A DNA stretch of 64,000 bases from positions 62,001-126,000 of the forward strand of contig CAYOJW010000005.1 in assembly GCA_964404445.1 (NCBI GenBank). The letters are read 5' to 3'. This stretch comes from UBA2336 sp964404445. GTDB lineage: Bacteria > Bacteroidota > Bacteroidia > Cytophagales > Cyclobacteriaceae. The notes under the pieces were generated by a model, which saw only the letters and a program-made list of their open reading frames with translations, was not told the DNA's origin and did not search any database. Of this stretch, positions 27,776 to 37,121 are shown one piece after another; position 1 is the stretch's first letter; each line of letters begins with the position of its first letter. The position numbers were made by a program, and so were the translations under genes.

Positions 27776-28873
27776 ATGAAAGCAAGAAGAATATTAACTA
27801 TACTGTTCGTATCGGTGGTTGCGTTACTAACCACCCGATGCAACGATGATGAAGGTGTTACCTACTCCCTGAAAGATGTAAGCTCAAGGATTACCGGGTT
27901 CAATAACCCAAAAACAGGGCCTGGTGCAGAGCTTACCTTGAACGGTTCGCAATTGCAAAACGTGCAACGCATATTTATCGGTAATAACGTTATACAGGCA
28001 CGGAATTTTGTAAGCCATACCGAATCGGCCATCACGTTGAATGTGCCCACAACGGTTGGTGTTCATACCGATGGTACGCTAACCGATGTAATCGTTGTGT
28101 TTAACGGGGCAGAGCGTGCCTTTACAAAAATCGAAGTAATACCGTTCCAGGCCATCAGCAGTTTCTCTCCTTATGCGGCAGCAGCCGGTGAAACTATAAC
28201 CCTGTTGGGTGTAAACTTCGATATGGTAACAAGCGTTAAGGTAGGCGATGTAAACGCCACCGTTGTATCGCAAACTCCTACCGTGCTCAAGTTTACCATG
28301 CCTGCCGGTGCATCCACCGATAGAATTATATTGGTTAGTGAGGCAGGTAATTCAAAAAGCGCAGCAGACCTTACTGCCTGTTCTGGATCAACCTCGGCCG
28401 ATTGTGCTTCACCGCTAAACCTGAATGCCGGACTTGAAGACGGAAGTGGTGATGACTTTACTAACTGGGGCAAATGGAACGGAGGCGGTTCTATGTTTGG
28501 TACTACCGTTCCCGGTGAGTATTACCGGGGATCAAGAGCGCTTAAAGTAGTTCGTAACGGAACATTGGGTAGCGGCCAGTGGAAGCTTCAATTCGTTTCC
28601 GATCCAGTTACGACCGAGGTTGGTGTATCTTATACAGTATATGTATGGGCAAGGGCAACCGCTGCCGGTGGTGCATTCCGTGTGTCGCTTAACCCCGACT
28701 CAGGGTACTACGGTGCCGATGCTGCCGTAACAACAAGCTGGCAACAGTTTGTATTTACAGTACCGGGCGAGCGCATACAAAACACAGCAACCCGTTTTGT
28801 GCTTGACCTTAACGGGAACGATACCGCAGCTACCACGTTTTTTATTGATGATATAAAAGTGATCAAGAATTAG
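27776..28873 (+). CDS. surface lipoprotein with IPT/TIG domains and a C-terminal carbohydrate-binding domain
   Basis: 365 residues. Lipoprotein signal with Cys22 (LLTTRC), two IPT/TIG-like Ig folds (about 35-120 and 125-200; the second has FSPYAAAAGETITLLGVNF), and a C-terminal jelly-roll (about 215-365) that looks like a CBM4/9/22-type domain: LNAGLEDGSGDDFTNWGKWN at its start and FFIDDIKV at its end. It directly follows susD by 18 bases, the usual place of SusE/SusF-like surface glycan-binding proteins. CBM4/22 members often bind xylan, which fits the locus, but ligand and exact family are inferred. Confidence 0.8.
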   Translation: MKARRILTILFVSVVALLTTRCNDDEGVTYSLKDVSSRITGFNNPKTGPGAELTLNGSQLQNVQRIFIGNNVIQARNFVSHTESAITLNVPTTVGVHTDGTLTDVIVVFNGAERAFTKIEVIPFQAISSFSPYAAAAGETITLLGVNFDMVTSVKVGDVNATVVSQTPTVLKFTMPAGASTDRIILVSEAGNSKSAADLTACSGSTSADCASPLNLNAGLEDGSGDDFTNWGKWNGGGSMFGTTVPGEYYRGSRALKVVRNGTLGSGQWKLQFVSDPVTTEVGVSYTVYVWARATAAGGAFRVSLNPDSGYYGADAAVTTSWQQFVFTVPGERIQNTATRFVLDLNGNDTAATTFFIDDIKVIKN

Positions 28874-28894
28874 TTGTTTTTTAGGTTAAGTAGT

Positions 28895-28926
28895 AACAAT
28901 CGCGCTTTTATGGCGCGATTGTTTTT
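28895..28926 (+). terminator. rho-independent terminator after the susC-susD-SGBP unit
   Basis: Perfect 11-bp stem (AACAATCGCGC and its complement), 7-base loop TTTTATG, then a T run. It separates the binding/import genes from the enzyme genes that follow. The rest of the gap to 29056 is AT-rich with no ORF. Confidence 0.88.
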
Positions 28927-29056
28927 TAACGTGGTTAGAAACACGGTTAAATTACTCAGCCTTTAATGCTATTGCTGATCTGCCCGATTAACATAAATGA
29001 ATATTGTTGTTAAAATATAAATCTTAACTTATCGATTAAAATTATAACTACTATTA

Positions 29057-30367
29057 ATGAAAACATTGAATCACGTGTTCCAAAAATATTTTTTATATAC
29101 AGGACTGTTGCTGGCAGGCTTAATGGCTTGTAGCAAATCAGAAGAGCCTGCTCCGCCTGGCATTCCGCTTAAGTTACTTGCCGTTGACCCTACCTCTACA
29201 TATCAAACCATAGCCGGGTTTGGCGGGGCTAATCAAATGTGGGGAACACAGTTTCCCAATGCAGCAGACATGAAGAGCGCTTTCGGAACAGATGAATCCG
29301 ATCTTAGGCTGAGCATTTTCAGAGTGCGCGTTCCTTCCAATCCTGACGAATGGCCACTGATTGTAGATGTAACAAAGGAAGCCAAAAAGTACGGTGCAAA
29401 AATCCAGGCCTCCCCGTGGTCGCCACCTCCCGCGCTAAAAAGCAATGGAAGTGATATTGGCGGGCATCTACTCGAAGAAAATTATGAAGCATTTGTTGAT
29501 CACCTGAACGAGTTCATTACATACATGGCATCAAATGATGCAGGCATTGATGTCATCTCTATTCAAAACGAACCCGACATACAAGTAAGCTACGAATCGT
29601 GCGACTGGAGCGTTTCTCAAATGAGAAATTTCCTAAAAAACTACGGGCACCTCATTACTGGTGCAAAAGTGGCAGCCCCCGAATCATTCAATTTCAATCA
29701 GGGCTTTGTTAATACCATTCTGAACGATGAAGAAGCCGTAGCCAACCTCGATATTGTAGCCGGCCATATTTATGGAAGCGGGTTGGCGCCTTTTCCCATT
29801 GCCGAGCAAAAAAGCAAAGAAATCTGGATGACAGAATACCTGATGAACCTGAACACGGGTAATGCCGGTGCACCCGCGTGGACTTCTTATAGCAATGAAG
29901 CCATCTGGGATGAAACATTACAAATGCTTACTACTGTTCACCAGTCTATGATGCATAATTGGAATGCCTATATCTGGTGGTACTTCAAACGCTACTATTC
30001 TTTTATTGGTGATGGTACAAACGGAACAACTTCGGGGGAAATACTGAAAAGAGGCTACGCATTTTCTCATTTTTCAAAATTTGTTCGCCCCGACTACGTT
30101 CGTATAAAAACTGAGTTCCAGCAATCAAATGCGCTTATCACAGCATATAAAGGCGAAAGCAAAACAGTTATTGTCTTAATAAACCCCGGCACAACTTCTG
30201 TTACCAATGTCAGCCTTAAGATTGCCGGAGAAACTCCATCATCCGCAACAATGTATGTAACCACTTTTTCAGAGAACAGAAGTAAAACGACTCTTCAGTC
30301 GCAGGATGGAAACCTTACCCTGACGCTTGCTCCAAAAAGTGTAACCACTGTAGTAGTGGATAATTAA
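29057..30367 (+). CDS. GH30 family glucuronoxylanase (subfamily 8-like)
   Basis: 436 residues. Lipoprotein signal (Cys25 in LMAC), then a GH30 (beta/alpha)8 barrel and a side beta domain (about 350-436). The opening YQTIAGFGGANQMW, SPWSPPPALKS and acid/base Glu172 in SIQNEPD, with nucleophile Glu260 in IWMTEYL, are as in bacterial GH30 xylanases that cut at methylglucuronate-substituted xylose. Assignment to subfamily 8 rests on overall look and on the glucuronoxylan context, not on a confirmed arginine contact to the uronate. Confidence 0.85.
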   Translation: MKTLNHVFQKYFLYTGLLLAGLMACSKSEEPAPPGIPLKLLAVDPTSTYQTIAGFGGANQMWGTQFPNAADMKSAFGTDESDLRLSIFRVRVPSNPDEWPLIVDVTKEAKKYGAKIQASPWSPPPALKSNGSDIGGHLLEENYEAFVDHLNEFITYMASNDAGIDVISIQNEPDIQVSYESCDWSVSQMRNFLKNYGHLITGAKVAAPESFNFNQGFVNTILNDEEAVANLDIVAGHIYGSGLAPFPIAEQKSKEIWMTEYLMNLNTGNAGAPAWTSYSNEAIWDETLQMLTTVHQSMMHNWNAYIWWYFKRYYSFIGDGTNGTTSGEILKRGYAFSHFSKFVRPDYVRIKTEFQQSNALITAYKGESKTVIVLINPGTTSVTNVSLKIAGETPSSATMYVTTFSENRSKTTLQSQDGNLTLTLAPKSVTTVVVDN

Positions 30368-30387
30368 GAGATAAATAAAGAATAAAG

Positions 30388-33288
30388 ATGAAAGAAGTGG
30401 TCACCAGGCGCATTGAAAGTTTACTTACGCTGATTCTTCTTTGCTGTACTGTTCCGGTGATAGCCCAGCTTCCCGGCTTTGTAAATACGCAACAAAATTC
30501 GCCTGATGATTTTACGCTTACAACCGCTGAAACCGCAACTTCTCTATGGGTAGGTCAAAATGATTTCCCCGGAGTAATACGTGCTACCAAAGATCTGCAA
30601 TCGGATATTGAGCGGGTTACTGATACAAAACCTGATTTGCATATTGACTTCTTTCCTTCCGGGAAAGAAATTGTTGTAATCGGTACTATCGGGAAGAGCG
30701 AACTGATTGACCGGCTCATCCGCGATAAAAAAATAGACGTGAATGACATAAAAGGAAAATGGGAAACTTTCCTTATCCAGACTGTTGATAATCCTTTCCC
30801 CAACGTTGACCGTGCGCTTGTGATTGCCGGGAGCGACAAGCGTGGAACGATATTCGGCATTTACGATATATCCAAACAAATAGGTGTCTCTCCCTGGTAC
30901 TGGTGGGCCGATGTTCCTCCGAAGAAAAGTAAAACTCTTTATATAAAACCCGGCCGGTACGTGCAGGGCGAACCCCCGGTTAAGTATCGCGGTATCTTTA
31001 TCAATGATGAAGCGCCTGCGCTAACAGGCTGGGCTTTTGAAAAGTTCGGTGGGTTCAATCACAAATTTTATGCACATGTCTATGAGCTTATCCTGCGCAT
31101 GAAAGGAAATTTTTTGTGGCCTGCCATGTGGGGGCGCTCCCTGTATGATGACGATTCGCTCAGCGCACCCTTAGCGGATGAATATGGCGTAGTCATCAGC
31201 ACTTCACATCATGAGCCGATGATGCGCGCACACGTGGAGTGGCAACGGTATGAGAAAAGTGAATGGAACTACGAGAAGAATGAAAAGACGTTACAAGAAT
31301 TCTGGCGAAAAGGAATTGAACGCATGGGCAGCAACGAAAGCGTTGTCACCTTAGGTATGCGTGGCGATGGCGATGAACCAATGTCGGAAGATAGCAACAT
31401 TGCATTGTTACAACGTATCGTTTCAGACCAACGCCAAATTTTAGGCGAAGTTACAGGTAAAGGCATTACGACTATTCCCCAGGTATGGGCGCTCTATAAA
31501 GAAGTGCAGGACTATTATGACAAAGGTATGCGCGTGCCCGATGATGTTACACTTTTATTGTGCGATGATAACTGGGGCAATATCCGCAGGCTTCCCGGCC
31601 TGAAAGATAAGCCGCGTGCAGGCGGTTACGGAATCTATTACCATTTCGATTACGTGGGCGGCCCTCGTAATTACAAATGGCTTAACACCAGCCCGATTCA
31701 GCGAACATGGGAACAGATGCACCTTGCCTACCGCTATGGCGCTACGCAAATATGGGTTGTGAACGTGGGCGACATTAAACCAATGGAATTTCCTATTGAA
31801 TTTTTTCTTGACTATGCCTGGAATCCCGAACAATGGCCGCACGACAAACTTGATGAATATACCCGGCAGTGGGCAGAGCAGCAATTCGGAAAAAAATATG
31901 CAGAAGAAATAGCAGATATAGTAGATAAATACACCAAGTATAACGGGCGAAGAAAACCGGAACTGTTAGCGCCTGATGTTTACAGCCTGCACCATTACCG
32001 CGAAGCGGAAAGAATTGTATCCGAATACAATGCTTTGGCCGAACGGGCTGAAAAAATTTACAACGAAATCCCTGAAGAATATAAAGACGCCTACTATCAA
32101 TTGGTTCTGCATCCTGTAAAAGCCTGCGCCAACCTGAACGAGCTTTGGGTTACGGTTGGGAAGAACAGGTTATATGCCGCACAAGGCCGTGCATCCACCA
32201 ACGATTTGGCCGAACACGGAAGAAAATTGTTTGATAAAGATTCCGCCCTCTCCCATTACTACAACAAAATAATGGCCGGTGGCAAATGGAATCATATTAT
32301 GGACCAGACGCATATCAGCTACACCTACTGGCAGCAGCCACCCAAAGACGTGATGCCGGAAGTGAAGGAAATTGAAATACCTGTCAAAGCCGAATGGGGT
32401 ATTGCAGTTGAAAACTCGGATGAATGGCACACGCCTTCCGACAAAAAAGAATTAAGCCTTCCTGTGTTTGATTCATACAACCAGCAAACGTATTTCATAG
32501 AATTATTTAACCGGGGAAATTCTTCGTTCACTTATACCGCAAAGTCCGGTAAGCCTTTTATTAAAATTGAGCCTGCGCATGGCACAGTATATAAAGAGCA
32601 ACGCATTTATATAAGTGTGGATTGGAATAAGGCAGCAGCGGGAATAAACCGTGTACCTGTCCATATCACGGATGAATCCGGAAATACGGTTACCGTATTA
32701 GTCACTATAAACAATCCGAAACCAGACAAGAAGAATAAGCCAACCGGATTTGTTGAAGGCAACGGGTACATTTCGATTAACGCTGAAAATTTTACCCGTG
32801 CTATTGATACAGAGCCTGCCAAATGGCAAATCCTTCCGGGGCATGGCCGCACTTCCTCGGCAGTTACCACGTTCCCGGTTACAGCCGAAAGTCAAAGTCC
32901 GCCCAACAGTCCGCGATTAGAATACAATTTCCATTTATTGAATGATAAAGAAGTAAATGTTCATGCGTACTTCTCTCCTACGCTGAACTTCACCGGAAGC
33001 GATGGCTTGCGCTATGCCGTTTCTATTGATGATGGGCCGCCTCAAATAGTTAATATACATGAGGAAAACATAGGCCAGCCTGTCGGCAGTGGCCAGGTAT
33101 GGGAAAAATGGGTGTCCGATAATATCATTATAAAAGTTTCTAATCACGGCAAGCTGAAAGCCGGTAATCATACGCTGAAAATCTGGATGGTGGATTCCGG
33201 GGTTGTGCTTCAAAAGCTGGTGCTTGATACAGGCGGGCTGAAGCCAAGCTACTTAGGGCCGACTGAAACACATAAAATTGAAAACTAA
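30388..33288 (+). CDS. GH115 alpha-glucuronidase (xylan alpha-1,2-glucuronosidase)
   Basis: 966 residues. Signal peptide (1-27), an N-terminal alpha/beta domain, then the GH115 core with the highly conserved block KYRGIFINDEAPALTGWAFE (about 193-212), FLWPAMWGRSLYDDD, TSHHEPMMRAHVEW and WGNIRRLP, and a C-terminal GH115 beta domain (about 785-966). GH115 enzymes remove (4-O-methyl-)glucuronate from internal xylose units of long xylan, complementing GH67. It lies between GH30 and GH10 genes in one tight plus-strand run (gaps of 12-20 bases). Confidence 0.93.
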   Translation: MKEVVTRRIESLLTLILLCCTVPVIAQLPGFVNTQQNSPDDFTLTTAETATSLWVGQNDFPGVIRATKDLQSDIERVTDTKPDLHIDFFPSGKEIVVIGTIGKSELIDRLIRDKKIDVNDIKGKWETFLIQTVDNPFPNVDRALVIAGSDKRGTIFGIYDISKQIGVSPWYWWADVPPKKSKTLYIKPGRYVQGEPPVKYRGIFINDEAPALTGWAFEKFGGFNHKFYAHVYELILRMKGNFLWPAMWGRSLYDDDSLSAPLADEYGVVISTSHHEPMMRAHVEWQRYEKSEWNYEKNEKTLQEFWRKGIERMGSNESVVTLGMRGDGDEPMSEDSNIALLQRIVSDQRQILGEVTGKGITTIPQVWALYKEVQDYYDKGMRVPDDVTLLLCDDNWGNIRRLPGLKDKPRAGGYGIYYHFDYVGGPRNYKWLNTSPIQRTWEQMHLAYRYGATQIWVVNVGDIKPMEFPIEFFLDYAWNPEQWPHDKLDEYTRQWAEQQFGKKYAEEIADIVDKYTKYNGRRKPELLAPDVYSLHHYREAERIVSEYNALAERAEKIYNEIPEEYKDAYYQLVLHPVKACANLNELWVTVGKNRLYAAQGRASTNDLAEHGRKLFDKDSALSHYYNKIMAGGKWNHIMDQTHISYTYWQQPPKDVMPEVKEIEIPVKAEWGIAVENSDEWHTPSDKKELSLPVFDSYNQQTYFIELFNRGNSSFTYTAKSGKPFIKIEPAHGTVYKEQRIYISVDWNKAAAGINRVPVHITDESGNTVTVLVTINNPKPDKKNKPTGFVEGNGYISINAENFTRAIDTEPAKWQILPGHGRTSSAVTTFPVTAESQSPPNSPRLEYNFHLLNDKEVNVHAYFSPTLNFTGSDGLRYAVSIDDGPPQIVNIHEENIGQPVGSGQVWEKWVSDNIIIKVSNHGKLKAGNHTLKIWMVDSGVVLQKLVLDTGGLKPSYLGPTETHKIEN

Positions 33289-33300
33289 AAAATAAAAATT

Positions 33301-34422
33301 ATGACAAAGTATTTCTCGTTCCTTTCAGGGCTGCTCTTGACGGCACTGCTTTTACCCGGTTGCTCTTCAAGTGAAAAATCAGAAGCAGCCCTGCCTTCAT
33401 TAAGCGAAACATTCAAAGACGATTTTCTGATTGGCACCGCCATATCAGCTACGCAGGTTGAAGAAAAAGATTCGTTAGCCATTGCCTTAATACCGAAGCA
33501 GTTCAATGCCATAACACCGGAAAACGTAATGAAGTCGGAAATCATTCATCCTCAATGGGGAACGTTTAGTTTCGACACAGCCGACCGGGTGATTGACTAT
33601 GCAAAGCGATACAATATGAAAGTTACCGGCCACACATTAGTATGGCACAGCCAGTTGTCGGCTTTTGCGCAAAAGATTCAGGATGCAGATTCTTTCAAAA
33701 CATTTTTTACCGACCATATCAAAACAGTGGCAGGCCGCTATGACGGAAAAGTACATTCGTGGGATGTGGCGAACGAAGCCTTGAACGAAGATGGCACCAT
33801 GCGTGAATCTATTTTTTACAAGCTGTTAGGTGAAGATTATGTTACCGAGTCATTTCGTCTAACGCAGGAAGCTGCGCCTAACACGGAATTATATTACAAT
33901 GATTATAACATCGAGCAACCGGCAAAACGCGCAGGCTGTATTGCCCTGATAAAGAAAATACAGGAAGCGGGTGTGCGCATTGACGGTGTGGGCATACAGG
34001 GGCACTGGCATATAGGCAGAATTCCGCTGAAAGAAATTGAAGAAAGCATATTGGAGTATTCGGCATTGGGATTGAAAGTGATGATTACCGAATTAGAAGT
34101 GGAGGTGCTTCCACGAAATTTTCAGGGAGCAGACGTAAACCAGCGCATGACCATGAAAGACGACCCGGCATTCAATCCTTACGTGGATGGCTTGCCCGAC
34201 AGTGTGCAACAACAATTAGCAGATGATTACGCAGCTCTGTTTGAATTGCTTTTAAAACATAAAGACAAAGTAGCCCGCGTTACATTCTGGGGTGTGAGTG
34301 ATGGGCAAAGCTGGCTGAACGGATGGCCTGTTCCCGGCAGAACCAATCACCCGTTGTTGTTCGACAGAGAGTTTAACCCCAAGCCGGCATTTTATAAAGT
34401 GATTGAAACGAAGAAGAATTAG
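33301..34422 (+). CDS. GH10 endo-1,4-beta-xylanase
   Basis: 373 residues with a lipoprotein signal (Cys21 in LLPGC). One GH10 barrel with FNAITPENVMKSE, HTLVWHSQ, acid/base Glu159 in WDVANEALNEDG and nucleophile Glu264 in MITELEVEV, and the aglycone block TFWGVSDGQSWLN. No extra CBM is present. It hydrolyses the xylan backbone to short oligosaccharides, probably on the cell surface or in the periplasm. Confidence 0.95.
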   Translation: MTKYFSFLSGLLLTALLLPGCSSSEKSEAALPSLSETFKDDFLIGTAISATQVEEKDSLAIALIPKQFNAITPENVMKSEIIHPQWGTFSFDTADRVIDYAKRYNMKVTGHTLVWHSQLSAFAQKIQDADSFKTFFTDHIKTVAGRYDGKVHSWDVANEALNEDGTMRESIFYKLLGEDYVTESFRLTQEAAPNTELYYNDYNIEQPAKRAGCIALIKKIQEAGVRIDGVGIQGHWHIGRIPLKEIEESILEYSALGLKVMITELEVEVLPRNFQGADVNQRMTMKDDPAFNPYVDGLPDSVQQQLADDYAALFELLLKHKDKVARVTFWGVSDGQSWLNGWPVPGRTNHPLLFDREFNPKPAFYKVIETKKN

Positions 34423-34506
34423 AACCATTAAGCATTAAGAAAATTAAGTCTTAATACTCTTATGGTTAATAATAAAGAACATAACACAAATGCCACTTAA
34501 ACCTTC

Positions 34507-34567
34507 TAACCACAGAGGCGCAAAGAACGCAGAGAAAAACTTTGCGCTCTTTGCGTCTTTGCGGTTA
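34507..34567. repeat. palindromic intergenic repeat (CGCAAAGA/TCTTTGCG type)
   Basis: An imperfect hairpin in the gap between GH10 and the transporter: GAGGCGCAAAGAACGCAGAG on the left and CTCTTTGCGTCTTTGCGG on the right. Sequences of this kind recur between genes in many bacteria. It ends 21 bases before the transporter ATG. I saw no second copy in the window. Confidence 0.5.
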
Positions 34568-34587
34568 AACAAAGTACAACATTTATT

Positions 34588-36027
34588 ATGAATACAACTT
34601 TCCAAAAACTATCCACACTCGAAAAGGTAGGTTACAGTTTAGGCGACCTTGCTGCTAACTTAGTGTTTCAAACCCTCATCACCTACCTTGCCTACTTCTA
34701 TACAGACATTTACGGTCTTGCTACCAACGATGCCTCCAAAATTATATTTGCCGTAGGGCTTGTGGCAGCCTTCGGGTTCAACCCGCTCATCGGTGCACTG
34801 GCAGACAGAACCCAATCCAAGTGGGGCAAGTTTCGTCCGTGGGTGTTGTGGACAGCCGTTCCGCTTGGCGTGATTGCTTTAGTGGCTTTCAGCACACCCG
34901 ATTTTTCTTACAAAGGAAAAGTGATTTATGCTGTTATCACTTATACATTGCTGTTGCTGCTGTATGCCGCAAACAACCTGCCTTACGCTGCATTAAGCGG
35001 TGTGCTCACCGGTGATATGAAAGAACGGAACAGCCTTTCCTCGTATCGATTTGTTGCCGTAATGTTCGCGCAATTTTTTGTGCAGGTGTTTATGTATTCC
35101 ATCATCATCAATGCCGGGGGTGGCGACAAAGCAGTAGGCATGGAAAAAGTAATGACATGGTTAGCCGTTATCGGCACGGTGATGCTGTTGATTACATTCT
35201 TCACGACAAGAGAACGGATTGTTCCCAAGCCCGAACAAAAATCAAGTTTGAAAGAAGACCTGGGCGATCTAACAAAAAATAAGCCGTGGATTATCATGCT
35301 CGTACTTACAACCTTAGTGTTCATTACGCTGGCGATGAAAGGCGGGGCTTATGTTTACTATTTTGAAAATTATGTGGACAGAGAAAGCCTGGCAAATTTT
35401 GTCAGCCCGATACTTAACGGCTTTTCTAATGTTGGTATTAATTTCTTTGGTGAAGACCCTGTGTCTGCCGGGTTTGGGTTGTTTAATGCAGGCGGCATCA
35501 TTTTTATGATTATCGGCATCGGCTTGTCAAAACCCCTTGCGGATAAATACGGTAAAAGGAATGTGTTTGGTGTTTGGTTGTTCATCTCCACGTTGTTCAT
35601 CCTGATTTTTTATTTCTTCTCGCCTGAGTCTGTTTCGCTGATGTATGTTTCGCAAATACTGCACGGATTCTCATACGGGGTTACCATTCCGTTGCTTTGG
35701 GCAATGATTGCCGATGTAGCCGATTACAGCGAATGGAAAAGCAATCGCAGGGCAACAGCCATTATTTTTTCCGCCATGATGGTAGGATTAAAAGTCGGCT
35801 TAACCGTTGGCAGCTCATTGCTGACAGGAATATTAGACGTGTTTCACTACGTTCCCAACAGCGATGCCGTGCAACCGGACTCTGCCATACAGGGCACAAA
35901 ATTATTAGTAAGTGTTTTTCCCTCAATACCCTTTATTCTGGGAGCAGCGTTACTGTTCTTCTATGAAATCAATAAGGATATGGAGGTGAAGATTGAAGCA
36001 GAGTTGAAAGCAAGAAGAAACAACTAA
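34588..36027 (+). CDS. GPH family (MFS-type) glycoside/pentoside transporter, probable xyloside symporter
   Basis: 479 residues and 12 membrane segments. The opening EKVGYSLGDLAANLVFQTL and the early GALADRTQSKWGKFRPW loop are the hallmark of the glycoside-pentoside-hexuronide:cation symporters (XynT, MelB, XylP relatives). It likely brings xylo-oligosaccharides or aldouronates from periplasm to cytoplasm. The next gene, a GH43 without signal peptide, would then act on them inside. Confidence 0.88.
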   Translation: MNTTFQKLSTLEKVGYSLGDLAANLVFQTLITYLAYFYTDIYGLATNDASKIIFAVGLVAAFGFNPLIGALADRTQSKWGKFRPWVLWTAVPLGVIALVAFSTPDFSYKGKVIYAVITYTLLLLLYAANNLPYAALSGVLTGDMKERNSLSSYRFVAVMFAQFFVQVFMYSIIINAGGGDKAVGMEKVMTWLAVIGTVMLLITFFTTRERIVPKPEQKSSLKEDLGDLTKNKPWIIMLVLTTLVFITLAMKGGAYVYYFENYVDRESLANFVSPILNGFSNVGINFFGEDPVSAGFGLFNAGGIIFMIIGIGLSKPLADKYGKRNVFGVWLFISTLFILIFYFFSPESVSLMYVSQILHGFSYGVTIPLLWAMIADVADYSEWKSNRRATAIIFSAMMVGLKVGLTVGSSLLTGILDVFHYVPNSDAVQPDSAIQGTKLLVSVFPSIPFILGAALLFFYEINKDMEVKIEAELKARRNN

Positions 36028-36104
36028 ATATATGTTATCAGTTACCGGTGACAGGCAACTGGTAACCAAAAATGTATCGCTAAACAGCAAACTAATTATA
36101 TATC

Positions 36105-37115
36105 ATGTCAGATGTTAATGAATTAAGCAAAAGAGCCATCTCCCAGCCGTTGGTAAAGCATATTTACACAGCCGACCCTTCGGCACACGTTTTTAACGGC
36201 CGCATTTATATTTATCCTTCGCACGATGTGGAAGCCGGCATACCCGAAGATGATTTAGGCAGTCATTTCGATATGCGCGATTACCATGTGTTTTCGATGG
36301 ATGCTGTTGGCAGTGAAGTAATTGACCATGGCGTTGCGTTGGATGTAAAAGATATTCCCTGGGCCAGCCGTCAGCTATGGGCGCCCGATGCCGCGTTTGC
36401 CAACAACACATACTACTTGTTTTTTCCTGCAAAGGATAAAGAAGGCATCTTCAGGATTGGTGTGGCGACAAGCGCAACACCCGAAGGGCCATTTATTGCC
36501 GAACCTGATTATATCAGAGGAACATTCAGCATAGACCCTGCCGTGTTTAAAGACGAGGACGGCTCTTATTATATATACTTTGGCGGCATCTGGGGCGGAC
36601 AACTGCAACGCTGGCGAACCCGGAAGTTTAAAGCGGAAGGCGAAGGGCCGTTTGCTCACCTGCCCGAAACTGACGAACCTGCCCTATGCGCAAAGGTGGC
36701 TAAGCTAAACAACGACCTGCTGGAACTTGCCGAAGAACCCAAAGACGTAATCATCATAGACGAAAATGGTAAGCCATTACTGCAGGGCGATAACGAACGA
36801 AGGTTTTTTGAAGCCTCGTGGATGCACAAGTACAACGGCAAATACTATTTCTCCTACTCCACGGGTGACACGCATTATATTTGTTATGCGGTTGGCGATT
36901 CCCCTTACGGGCCATTCACCTACAAAGGCATATTGCTTCATCCCGTTGAAGGCTGGACGAATCATCATTCGATTGTGGAGTTCAACAACAAATGGTATTT
37001 ATTTTATCACGATGTGCAGCTTTCAGGCAAAACACATTTGCGTAACATTAAGGTTACGGAATTGACACACAATTCTGATGGAACCATTCAGGCAGTATTC
37101 CCTTATCAACAATAA
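36105..37115 (+). CDS. cytoplasmic GH43 beta-xylosidase / alpha-L-arabinofuranosidase
   Basis: 336 residues, single five-bladed propeller and no signal peptide. Catalytic triad positions are visible: Asp24 in YTADPSAHVF (base), Asp144 in SIDPAVFKDEDG (pKa modulator) and Glu236 in RFFEASWMHKY (acid). The motif pattern resembles GH43 subfamily 1 enzymes. Its lack of an export signal and its place next to the inner-membrane transporter suggest intracellular breakdown of short xylo- or arabinoxylo-oligosaccharides. Xylosidase and arabinofuranosidase activity cannot be told apart from sequence by eye. Confidence 0.88.
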   Translation: MSDVNELSKRAISQPLVKHIYTADPSAHVFNGRIYIYPSHDVEAGIPEDDLGSHFDMRDYHVFSMDAVGSEVIDHGVALDVKDIPWASRQLWAPDAAFANNTYYLFFPAKDKEGIFRIGVATSATPEGPFIAEPDYIRGTFSIDPAVFKDEDGSYYIYFGGIWGGQLQRWRTRKFKAEGEGPFAHLPETDEPALCAKVAKLNNDLLELAEEPKDVIIIDENGKPLLQGDNERRFFEASWMHKYNGKYYFSYSTGDTHYICYAVGDSPYGPFTYKGILLHPVEGWTNHHSIVEFNNKWYLFYHDVQLSGKTHLRNIKVTELTHNSDGTIQAVFPYQQ

Positions 37116-37121
37116 AGCAAT

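Noticed and set aside
28960..29056. TTATCGATTAA upstream of GH30 as another LacI-type operator
   Set aside because: It is A/T-rich around TCGA but lacks the TGCAA/TTGCA arms of the two perfect sites.
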